Shown here piece after piece: positions 18,551-25,737 of a stretch of DNA of 48,599 nt. The notes beneath the pieces are model-generated. The model did no database searches and was not told the DNA's origin. It saw only the letters and a list, made by a program, of their open reading frames with translations. The position numbers and the translations under genes were made by a program. Source of the DNA: an uncultured Clostridia bacterium (GTDB lineage: Bacteria; Bacillota; Clostridia; Christensenellales; Aristaeellaceae); NCBI GenBank assembly GCA_937906775.1, contig CALCUD010000059.1, forward strand, positions 1 through 48,599. Reading direction: 5' to 3'. Within the stretch, counting starts at the first letter, position 1, and each line of letters begins with the position of its first letter.

Positions 18551-19087
18551 TTATTCCTGCCATGCGCCGCGCGGCAGATATTGTTTGATATAGTCAACCA
18601 GTTCTTCGCTCGGCTCCAGGATAATCATTTTCTTGTCAGAATCCTTGGTGAAATAGAAATAATACAGCTCCGCGTCGCGGTTCAGGAACCAGTTCATCCG
18701 TTTGATCCCCGGCATATTCAGGTAACGCTGGAATTTATCGGACGCGACTTTTCCGAAGGTCTCAACATTTCTGACATTCAGACTGCCGAGACTCTTCCGC
18801 TTTTTATTATTGTATACTTCGGCAAAATCCAGCGCACCGTTGGTGAAAGTGTATTCATATTCTGTCATCAGTCTGTCATGAAAAAACAGTGTATACACCG
18901 CAATTCCGCCGCTCACCAGCGTAAAGATCACGGTGAAGAGATCCAGACCGCGCATCAGCATATTGATCCCCATAAATGCGGCAATTCCTCCGACCACGAT
19001 CACGATCCAGCTCAGATAGTACAATGCCCGGTTCAGACCGCTCCTGCGTTTGACGACAACTTCTTCCATAAAATGATCCATAGCCAT
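18551..19087 (-). CDS. Conserved membrane protein of unknown function
   Basis: I do not recognise a function. The 178-residue protein has a short N-terminal cytoplasmic stretch (MEEVVVKRRSG), two adjacent membrane segments (about 21-43 and 48-68) and a soluble C-terminal part of about 100 residues with YEYTFTNGALDFAEVYN and YYFYFTKDSDKKMIILEPSEELVDYIKQYLP. The pattern of two N-terminal helices followed by a PH-like beta-rich region is common in Clostridia-specific uncharacterised (DUF) families. It lies between ispA and thiI, 18 bases after ispA. GGGGG about 9 bases upstream supports the ATG at 19087. Confidence 0.75.
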   Translation of the reverse strand: MAMDHFMEEVVVKRRSGLNRALYYLSWIVIVVGGIAAFMGINMLMRGLDLFTVIFTLVSGGIAVYTLFFHDRLMTEYEYTFTNGALDFAEVYNNKKRKSLGSLNVRNVETFGKVASDKFQRYLNMPGIKRMNWFLNRDAELYYFYFTKDSDKKMIILEPSEELVDYIKQYLPRGAWQE

Positions 19088-19105
19088 AGTCCGTTCCCCC
19101 TGTTC

Positions 19106-19984
19106 TTAATTGTTTCTGGTCAACGTTTCCTGTGCGACAGCCGAAAAAAACGCGTGTTCCATTCCGGTCTGTTCAAGCGCGGCTTCCGCCATAGCAATCT
19201 GTTCCCGCGCGTCTTCCCTGGTTCCCTCAATCCCCCGGAGCGCGACCCACGTCAGTTTATCCTCGGCTGCGTCCATTCCGGTGTTTTTACCAAGCAGCGC
19301 GGCGTCGCCGATCACGTCCAGCAGGTCATCCGTCATCTGAAAAGCAAGTCCGAGATGATATCCGAACCGTCCTCCGAGGGCAATGATCTCGGAAGATGCC
19401 CCCGCGAGGCAAAGTCCTGCTTCCATCGGCGCTTCAATCAGATCCGCGGTTTTATGAGCATGAATGTAGGCCACAAGTTCCTTTTCCGGTACAGAGCCTT
19501 CCATGGTCACATCCATTGTCTGGCCCGCGATCATTCCGGTAACGCCGGCATGTCTGACAATCATTTCCATAGCCCTGATCCCGAGATTGTCTCCGCGTTT
19601 AACGCTTTCCGCAGCCATGATCTCCATCGCCGCGTTCAGCAGTCCGTCCCCGGCCAGTACTGCAAGCCCCTCTCCAAAGACCTTGTGATTGGTCGGTTTT
19701 CCTCTTCTGAGATCATCATTGTCCATCGCCGGCAGATCATCATGGATCAGACTGTAGGTATGGATCATTTCCAGCGCGCAGGCATAAGGAAGTGCTTCCT
19801 CAATATCTCCTCCGGCCATGTCGCATGCCGCAAGCAAAAGAACAGGACGCAGTCTCTTTCCACCCGCGGAAAGGCTGTATTCCATCGCCGCCAGAAGTCT
19901 TTCAGGAATATTTCCCGGCTGACGGAGATAAACAGGCAGAGCACGATTGACAGCTTCCCGGTATTCATCAAATGTTTTCATCAT
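19106..19984 (-). CDS. ispA: Geranyl/farnesyl diphosphate synthase
   Basis: Condenses IPP with DMAPP and geranyl diphosphate to make C15 precursor for undecaprenyl phosphate and other isoprenoids. The 292-residue protein has the first Asp-rich motif DDLPAMDND, followed by RRGKPTNHKVFGE, the second motif DDLLD (in FQMTDDLLDVIGD) and SAGGKRLRPVL near the N-terminus. Length fits short-chain trans-prenyl synthases. The start overlaps the end of xseB (ATGA-type); a second ATG follows immediately. A dxs gene, often next in this cluster, is not present. Confidence 0.95.
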   Translation of the reverse strand: MMKTFDEYREAVNRALPVYLRQPGNIPERLLAAMEYSLSAGGKRLRPVLLLAACDMAGGDIEEALPYACALEMIHTYSLIHDDLPAMDNDDLRRGKPTNHKVFGEGLAVLAGDGLLNAAMEIMAAESVKRGDNLGIRAMEMIVRHAGVTGMIAGQTMDVTMEGSVPEKELVAYIHAHKTADLIEAPMEAGLCLAGASSEIIALGGRFGYHLGLAFQMTDDLLDVIGDAALLGKNTGMDAAEDKLTWVALRGIEGTREDAREQIAMAEAALEQTGMEHAFFSAVAQETLTRNN

Positions 19985-20202
19985 GCCTCAACTCCGGATA
20001 ACGGTTCTTCTGTAGCCTCATTCCGCACAACGGTAACCCGGCGTTTCAGTTCCTCCAGATTCTTTTCCAGTTGGTCCAGGGCGGCGATTCCTTTCTCGTA
20101 TTCCTTCACAGAATCTTCCAAAGGCAGTTTACCACTGCTGATTGCATCAACAGTGTCCTGGATTTTCTGCAGTTTCTGTTCAAAAGTCAGTTCATTCTCC
20201 AT
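19981..20202 (-). CDS. xseB: Exonuclease VII small subunit
   Basis: Small subunit that activates XseA for degradation of single-stranded DNA. The 73-residue protein has the typical pattern FEQKLQKIQDTVDAISSGKLPLEDSVKEYEKGIAALDQLEKNLEE, two helices with a conserved LPLEDSVKEYE turn. The frame opens five codons further upstream, but ATG at 20202 is preferred because GAGGA lies 8 bases before it; it then overlaps the xseA stop by 11 bases. Confidence 0.93.
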   Translation of the reverse strand: MENELTFEQKLQKIQDTVDAISSGKLPLEDSVKEYEKGIAALDQLEKNLEELKRRVTVVRNEATEEPLSGVEA

Positions 20203-21472
20203 GTTCCTGTTCCTCATTTCTGGCTTTCACTTTGCCGTCATGGAAAGAAATCTCCATCACGGATTGCATACCGGCTTCTTTTGCCGAACTTAACACATGA
20301 CCGGTTTCAGAACGTACGATCGCATATCCGCGTTCAAGTACGCTCAGGGGTGAAACAGCGCGTAAACCGGTTTGGATCTGTGCGAGAACAGCGGACTTTT
20401 CGGAAAGAATTCTGTCCATTTCCCAATCAAGATCCTTACGGAGCGTATGGATCCGGTTTTCAGCCTCCGTGATCCTGTTCAGCATGCTGTTCCGTATTTC
20501 ATTTCTTCCGATCTTCACACGGTGCAGCAGATCCGCCAGCCGTTTCTCCGGTGACAGTGTTTCCAGCTCCTTTCTGATCACATGTATCCGAATAAGTTCC
20601 GTGTCGATCCGGCTCGTCATCTCTTTTTTCAGGGAAGTCCGGAGAAACACTGTTCTTCCCCGAAGCTCAAGCCGGTCCGGAAATACGATTTCCGCCGCGT
20701 TGCTGGGTGTGCTGGCGCGGACATCCGCGGCATAATCGCACAGGGTAAAATCAATCTCGTGTCCTACCCCGGAAACAACGGGGATCCGGCTGGCTGCGAC
20801 CGCTCTGGCAACCATTTCATCGTTAAAACACCAAAGATCCTCCGCAGAACCTCCGCCCCGCGCAACGATAATAACATCAGCATCCGGAATTTCGTTTGCT
20901 CTCCGGATCCCTTCGCAGACAGACAACGCACCGGCGTTTCCCTGCACAGTGGCCGGAACCACAGTGATTGGAATAAAGGGGCAGCGATTCCCGGACACAT
21001 TGAGAATATCCCTGAGCGCAGCCCCGCTTTCGGAAGTGACAACAGCAACCCTTCGGGGAAGCATGGGAAGCGTGCGTTTGCGCGACGGGTCAAACAACCC
21101 TTCCGCATTCAGTCTCCGCTTTAGTTCTTCCAGGCGAAGATACAGATCGCCCATTCCCGCTTTATGCAATGTCAGAGCGTAAAGCTGATACTTCCCGTCC
21201 CGCTGATATACATCAACATATCCGTTGATCAGGATGCGATCTCCGTCCTGCGGGCGGAATGATGCCCGTATGTTATTGATACGGAACATCACACAGCTCA
21301 CGCATGAATCCTCATCCTTCAGATTGAAATACCAGTGCCCGGATGCGATGTGATGCTTGAATCCGCTGACTTCGCCGCGAACAGTCAGACTTTTCAGCCG
21401 CGGATCAGACTTGATCGCGTCAGTGATCATCCGACTCAATTCAGAGACAGAAATTCCAGCCTGTTCAGACAC
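20192..21472 (-). CDS. xseA: Exonuclease VII large subunit
   Basis: Catalytic subunit of exonuclease VII. The 426-residue protein has an N-terminal OB-fold (about 25-100, with VRGEVSGFKHHIASGHWYF), the catalytic core with VVTSESGAALRDIL, ARGGGSAEDLWCFND, VVSGVGHEIDFTLCDYAADVRASTPSNAAE, and a helical C-terminal region (about 300-400). Length and motif order are normal for the family. It overlaps folD by eight bases at its 5' end and xseB at its 3' end, so translation is coupled. Confidence 0.97.
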   Translation of the reverse strand: MSEQAGISVSELSRMITDAIKSDPRLKSLTVRGEVSGFKHHIASGHWYFNLKDEDSCVSCVMFRINNIRASFRPQDGDRILINGYVDVYQRDGKYQLYALTLHKAGMGDLYLRLEELKRRLNAEGLFDPSRKRTLPMLPRRVAVVTSESGAALRDILNVSGNRCPFIPITVVPATVQGNAGALSVCEGIRRANEIPDADVIIVARGGGSAEDLWCFNDEMVARAVAASRIPVVSGVGHEIDFTLCDYAADVRASTPSNAAEIVFPDRLELRGRTVFLRTSLKKEMTSRIDTELIRIHVIRKELETLSPEKRLADLLHRVKIGRNEIRNSMLNRITEAENRIHTLRKDLDWEMDRILSEKSAVLAQIQTGLRAVSPLSVLERGYAIVRSETGHVLSSAKEAGMQSVMEISFHDGKVKARNEEQEHGE

Positions 21473-22319
21473 GTTCTGCCGCCCTTTCAGCCGCCTCGAC
21501 CGTATTTTCCAGCAGCATGGTGATGGTCATTCTGCCGACGCCGCCCGGCACAGGGGTAATCCAGGACGCTTTCTGGCTTACGCTGTCAAAATCCACATCC
21601 CCCTTGACTTTTCCATCGACCCGGTTGATGCCGACATCAATGACCACAGCGCCTTCCTTGACCATATCCGCCGTTACCAGTCCTGCTTTTCCAACCGCTG
21701 CGACCAGAATGTCAGCCCTGCGGGTATGTTCTGCCAGATTCCCGGTCCGGCTGTGGCACATCGTAACAGTACAGTTTTCCTGAAGAAGAAGCATCGCCAT
21801 AGGTTTTCCGACGATATTGCTGCGTCCGATCACAACAGCTTCCTTCCCGTTCAGATCCATGCCTGTACTTTTGATCATATACAGCGCGCCCTTCGGCGTA
21901 CAGGCAACAACGCCGGATGTCCCGGTCATCAGATGACCTGCGTTGAGCAGGTGGAATCCGTCCACATCCTTCTCCGGCAGAATTCTGGCCAAAGCGGCGT
22001 TTTCATCCAGATGAGACGGAAGAGGAAGCTGGACCAGAATGCCGTGAATTCTCGGATCGTTATTCAGACGGTCAATCTCTGCTTCAAGTTCTTCCTGTTT
22101 TGTATCTTCCGGCATCTTGACTGTTTCGCTGTACATACCGGTCTCCGCACAACCGTTCCCTTTATTGCGGACATAGATCTCACTGGCAGGATCATTTCCG
22201 ACCAGAATCACCGCAAGCCCCGGAACGATTCCGCGTTTGCTCAGTTTTTCCACTCTTCCGGCAATCTCTTTTCTAAGAACGGCAGACATTGCTTTTCCGT
22301 CAAGAATCTGTGCAGCCAT
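21465..22319 (-). CDS. folD: Methylenetetrahydrofolate dehydrogenase/cyclohydrolase
   Basis: Bifunctional enzyme that converts 5,10-methylene-THF to 10-formyl-THF. The 284-residue protein has the catalytic EIYVRNKGNG (Tyr and Lys), the substrate-loop VQLPLPSHLDE, the DVDGFH stretch, the NADP-binding GRSNIVGKPMA and the C-terminal TPVPGGVGRMTITML. Length is normal. It overlaps the preceding TsaD-like gene by 20 bases and xseA by 8, within the asp23-thiI operon. Confidence 0.97.
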   Translation of the reverse strand: MAAQILDGKAMSAVLRKEIAGRVEKLSKRGIVPGLAVILVGNDPASEIYVRNKGNGCAETGMYSETVKMPEDTKQEELEAEIDRLNNDPRIHGILVQLPLPSHLDENAALARILPEKDVDGFHLLNAGHLMTGTSGVVACTPKGALYMIKSTGMDLNGKEAVVIGRSNIVGKPMAMLLLQENCTVTMCHSRTGNLAEHTRRADILVAAVGKAGLVTADMVKEGAVVIDVGINRVDGKVKGDVDFDSVSQKASWITPVPGGVGRMTITMLLENTVEAAERAAERV

Positions 22320-23280
22320 TTTGATCTTCAGCCCCTCTCAGTATTCTCATTCCGATCAGCGCGACGCCCACGGCGTTATCCCCGCTGAGATTTTCCTGTC
22401 CGAACACGGTTGTCACGTTACGCGTTGTTTTCTGTATACGTGACAGCAGCATGCTGCGAAACAGCGCAGAAGCTGAAACGCCTCCCGCTGCAAGAACTTT
22501 CCGGCATCCGGTCTCCCGTACTCCGGCCGCAATCATTCTGACTGTTGTCCGTGCCAGGAGGTCATAAACCTCAGCGGCAATATCCTCCTTCGGGACAGAA
22601 CAGTCTCTGATCCATCGTATCGCCTGGGTCTCCGCTCCGGAAAAATGGCAGAACAGATCCGTTTGCTCCATGCTCGTTCCCAGTCTCGCCTGACTGCGGC
22701 CCTTCAAAGCCAGCTCTTCCAATTCCGGTCCGGCCGGGAATTTCATTCCGAGAGCAACCCCGACCCGGTCGACCAGCTGACCTGCATGCAGATCCAGACT
22801 TCCACCGATCTCCGTGATCTTCCCGCCGCTGACATGCAGGAGATCCGTTGTCCCCCCTGAAAGATGAACAGCCAGATAATTCTGCTCTTCTGACAGAGAG
22901 GTCCCATACGCGGCAGCGGCAATGTGGCCGCTCTGATGGTCTGTTTCCAGAAATGGAACGTCCAGCAGATCCGCCAGACTCATTCCGAACCGTTCTCCCA
23001 CCTGAAACACCGGCATATAGGAATCGTTTCTGCCTCTGGGCCGCGTACTTGCTGTTACTGCGATGATCTTACAGTCTTTCAGACATTCACGCAATCCTGC
23101 GGTCACTTCCGGCAACTGCTTCAGATGAGCAAAAACTGCGTCGCTTTGGCGCAGTCCTCGTTCGCCGGTCGCAACCGGCAATAAAAGTCGTCCGTTGTAT
23201 ATCATTTGGCCCGTCATGGTGACCGCAGCGGCCGAAGTGCGATAATTGCTGGTATCGATTCCGATAACTGCCCGGTTCAT
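22300..23280 (-). CDS. TsaD/Kae1 (Gcp, peptidase M22) paralogue
   Basis: A member of the ASKHA-fold family of the t6A enzyme TsaD, but divergent. In this 326-residue protein the metal-binding HxxxH is kept as HQSGH, the nucleotide loop as HLSGGTTDLL, and the region after it (GGSLDLHAGQLVDRVGVALGMKFPAGPELEELA) aligns with the corresponding TsaD stretch; AAGGVSAS replaces the usual GGVAAN motif. Such paralogues occur beside nusB/xseA in many Clostridia and their substrate is not established. True TsaD is expected elsewhere in the genome. It overlaps nusB by four bases and folD by twenty. Confidence 0.85.
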   Translation of the reverse strand: MNRAVIGIDTSNYRTSAAAVTMTGQMIYNGRLLLPVATGERGLRQSDAVFAHLKQLPEVTAGLRECLKDCKIIAVTASTRPRGRNDSYMPVFQVGERFGMSLADLLDVPFLETDHQSGHIAAAAYGTSLSEEQNYLAVHLSGGTTDLLHVSGGKITEIGGSLDLHAGQLVDRVGVALGMKFPAGPELEELALKGRSQARLGTSMEQTDLFCHFSGAETQAIRWIRDCSVPKEDIAAEVYDLLARTTVRMIAAGVRETGCRKVLAAGGVSASALFRSMLLSRIQKTTRNVTTVFGQENLSGDNAVGVALIGMRILRGAEDQNGCTDS

Positions 23281-23729
23281 TTCCCGGCCTCGTAATTTCT
23301 GAAAATCGTTCCAAGAATACCGTTTACAAAGCTCTTGTCTCCCGGATCCGAGTAGCGTTCAGTCATCTCGAGAGCTTCGGAAATGGCAACGTTTCCCGGA
23401 ACATCGTCCTCATACAGGATCTCCCATGTCGCCAGCCGAAGTATCGTCAGATCCACAAGACTCATCCGTTCCAGTGTCCAACCCTGCGCCGCGTTTTGAA
23501 TCTTCCCGTCAATATCGTCAAGATGATCCAGGACACCTTCAAAAGCCCGCGTAATATACTCGCGATCCGAGTCATTCGGTTCGCCGGCTCCGACTTTTTC
23601 CACTCCGGAGACACCGTCAGTCCGGAGTTCCTCATATACCATCTGCAGTGTATCTTCTCCGCCCTGTCCGCCTGAAATCTTTTCAAAGATCATCTGCATG
23701 GCCGCTGTTCTTGCTGTTACTCGTGACAT
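23277..23729 (-). CDS. nusB: Transcription antitermination factor NusB
   Basis: Binds boxA RNA with NusE/S10 and supports antitermination of rRNA operons. The 150-residue all-helical protein shows SRVTARTAAMQMIFE at the N-terminus, DREYITRAFEGVLDHLDDIDGKI, LERMSLVDLTILRLATWEIL and AISEALEMTERYSDPGDKSFVNGILG, the typical C-terminal signature. Three bases separate it from the preceding small membrane protein gene. Confidence 0.95.
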   Translation of the reverse strand: MSRVTARTAAMQMIFEKISGGQGGEDTLQMVYEELRTDGVSGVEKVGAGEPNDSDREYITRAFEGVLDHLDDIDGKIQNAAQGWTLERMSLVDLTILRLATWEILYEDDVPGNVAISEALEMTERYSDPGDKSFVNGILGTIFRNYEAGK

Positions 23730-23732
23730 AGA

Positions 23733-24002
23733 TTATTCCTCGATCTGTTCTTTTTGTTCTGCCTTGAGTTCCGCTTTCAGGTCAATCGGCTTTACTGTTT
23801 TTCCCGGAGCTATCCGGTTCACGGTTTCTTTGATCACATCAGCCTTGTTGTTGACTGAACCGATAAAATAGCCAAGGAAAAACAGAACGAGCAAAAGCAG
23901 GCTCTTCCAGAAACCGATCGTCAGCAGTAATACGCCGAATGCGACAAACGCAAGTCCGAGAATCACGCCAAACACAGGCGAGCCTTTGCTGATCTTATTC
24001 AT
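23733..24002 (-). CDS. DUF2273-type small membrane protein
   Basis: An 89-residue protein with two hydrophobic segments (about 10-27 and 30-48, containing GFWKSLLLLVLFFLGYFIG), typical of the small protein found next to amaP and asp23 in Firmicutes, and a charged C-terminal tail. The molecular role is not known; context suggests it belongs to the envelope-stress module with Asp23 and AmaP. It overlaps the amaP end by eight bases. Confidence 0.85.
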   Translation of the reverse strand: MNKISKGSPVFGVILGLAFVAFGVLLLTIGFWKSLLLLVLFFLGYFIGSVNNKADVIKETVNRIAPGKTVKPIDLKAELKAEQKEQIEE

Positions 24003-25005
24003 GATCCGATTCCTCCGTTATTTCCGGGATTTCATCCGGCAAATCCGCCGGATCTGTCGCTCCGTCCAGAGCAGTTGATTCCACTTCTGTAGCTGTGGAA
24101 CATTCAATTTCTTCCGGATCCGTTGCAATTTCCGGCACCGCGGCCTGTTCTGTTTCATTTTCTGCAACAGCTGAATCAGATTCTGCCTTATCGTTTATCA
24201 TGCCGGTTTTCGGCGGTTCCGGAACGATGCAGGGTTCCGCCTTTGGCGAAAACAGGCGTTGATGCAGAGGTCTGTCATCCGGTTCATCGTCTTCAGGAAT
24301 CGGAATGGAAGAAAATGGCGGCTGTTCCTGAACCGGCTGAACGGTTTCTGTTTCATCCGGGGGAACAGTTTCGGCCGGTTCCGGTTCAGCAGTTTCCTGT
24401 TCAGGTTGTTTTTCCGCGCTGCGAAGAAGAGGCCTGGACGCAGGAGCTTCTATCGCGAACGGTGCATCTTTGGCATCCTCGCCGGACGATTCGATCCGGA
24501 CCTGGATTCCCTTGACCTCCACGCCGCTGCACGCGGTCACGTACTGTTTGATCTGTTTCTGCAAAGCTTCAACCGTTAACGGAATACTGATCCCGCCCGC
24601 AACAGTTCCGCGGATCCGGATCAGAAGTCCGTCCCGCTGATTTTCCAGATGCTGGGACTGAACTTTCAGTTCTTCATGCTGGTCGATACACTTCGTGACA
24701 AGGTTTTCCAAAGCTTTCAGAGAAATAGCCAGCTCGCCGTTGTCAGTTTTCTGCATGATGAATTTGTCTTTACGGCGACGGTGACGAAACAGAACCAAAA
24801 CACAATATACGCCCAGCAGAAACAAAACTGCGCTGAGAGCGATCAATGCGATCCGGACCTTGGCAGAGTTCCGGCTGAATATGTTGCCTGCCATCGTCAC
24901 AAGATCGACCCCGAAAAACAGCTGAGCAATCATTCCGGCACAGCAGGCGATCAGAACGACTCCCGCAACCGCCACCAGAATTCTGTCGGCGATCCTAAGC
25001 TTCAT
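23995..25005 (-). CDS. amaP: Asp23 membrane anchor AmaP
   Basis: Anchors Asp23 to the membrane in staphylococci. The 336-residue protein starts with two membrane segments (about 7-30 and 50-72), then the AmaP-type domain (about 85-190, with NGELAISLKALENLVTKCIDQHEEL and ISIPLTVEALQKQIKQYV). The last 145 residues or so form a low-complexity, acidic Pro/Glu-rich tail that is unusual; typical AmaP is about 190 residues. The frame is open ten codons further upstream, but ATG 25005 follows AGGAGG at 7 bases and begins just before the first membrane segment. Confidence 0.9.
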   Translation of the reverse strand: MKLRIADRILVAVAGVVLIACCAGMIAQLFFGVDLVTMAGNIFSRNSAKVRIALIALSAVLFLLGVYCVLVLFRHRRRKDKFIMQKTDNGELAISLKALENLVTKCIDQHEELKVQSQHLENQRDGLLIRIRGTVAGGISIPLTVEALQKQIKQYVTACSGVEVKGIQVRIESSGEDAKDAPFAIEAPASRPLLRSAEKQPEQETAEPEPAETVPPDETETVQPVQEQPPFSSIPIPEDDEPDDRPLHQRLFSPKAEPCIVPEPPKTGMINDKAESDSAVAENETEQAAVPEIATDPEEIECSTATEVESTALDGATDPADLPDEIPEITEESDHE

Positions 25006-25077
25006 AGCCTTACCTCCTGACACAGTTTCGAACAAATTCCAACAGGTGCAGAAACGGTGATCCTTTCCGGATCAGGA

Positions 25078-25653
25078 TCATTCTTCTCCGGATCCGTTAT
25101 CGTCCTCTGCTGTTGTTTCCGCGGATTCACCGTTTTCCAGTATATCCGTATCGCCAGCAAGGTCATCTGCTTTGGAAGTTTCAGCCGTTTTCGGCGTCAC
25201 GGACATTTCGGGGTCTCCCGCCTCCAGAACCGCATTTCCCGCTCCCGCTTCCAGCGCGTTGTTCTCTTTTTCAAAGCTGACACCCTGTACATGAACGTCC
25301 ACACGAACAACATGAAGTCCGGTCATGGACTCGATCGCCTTCCGGACACTTTCCTGCGCGTCATGCGCGGCGCGCTGGATCGGTGTGCCGTATTCTACGA
25401 TTACATAAAGATCAACGCTGACCTCTTCTGTTCCGATTTCAACCTTGACGCCCTTGGTCACGTTACGGTTTTTGCTCAGGATGCTTCCGCCCACGCTGCA
25501 CATTCCGGCGATCCCTTCAACCTCAGCCGCTGCGAGGCCTGCAATGATCGCGACTACGTCATTCGCATAGGTAATTTCGCTCGAAGGAGCCTGATCCGTA
25601 TAGGTCACAGTCTGCGGCAAAGTGTTATCCGCTTCCTTTTTTTTCGTTGCCAT
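25078..25653 (-). CDS. Asp23/Gls24 family envelope stress protein
   Basis: Abundant membrane-associated protein linked to alkaline and cell-wall stress in Firmicutes. The 191-residue protein has the core domain at about 20-130, with ITYANDVVAIIAGLAAAEVEGIAGM, VKVEIGTEEVSVDLYVIVEYG and VQESVRKAIE-like helix followed by VVRVDVHVQGV. The C-terminal 55 residues are acidic and low-complexity, like the AmaP tail. ATG 25653 follows AGGAGG at about 9 bases; an upstream in-frame start is less likely because it precedes that site. First gene of the long operon that ends in thiI. Confidence 0.92.
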   Translation of the reverse strand: MATKKKEADNTLPQTVTYTDQAPSSEITYANDVVAIIAGLAAAEVEGIAGMCSVGGSILSKNRNVTKGVKVEIGTEEVSVDLYVIVEYGTPIQRAAHDAQESVRKAIESMTGLHVVRVDVHVQGVSFEKENNALEAGAGNAVLEAGDPEMSVTPKTAETSKADDLAGDTDILENGESAETTAEDDNGSGEE

Positions 25654-25706
25654 TTCTGTTTCCTCCTTCAATCCGGAGTGCCGGCCGTCACGGGCTGGCC
25701 GTGTAT

Positions 25707-25735
25707 ATTATATCAGATTCACTTTTCCGTGACAA
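25707..25735 (-). promoter_or_regulatory. Promoter of the asp23-nusB-xseA-ispA-thiI operon
   Basis: TTGTCA (25735-25730) and a perfect TATAAT (25712-25707) with a 17-base spacer on the minus strand, directly after the aspS stop. No terminator is visible between aspS and this promoter, so read-through from hisS-aspS is possible. Confidence 0.85.
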
Positions 25736-25737
25736 CC

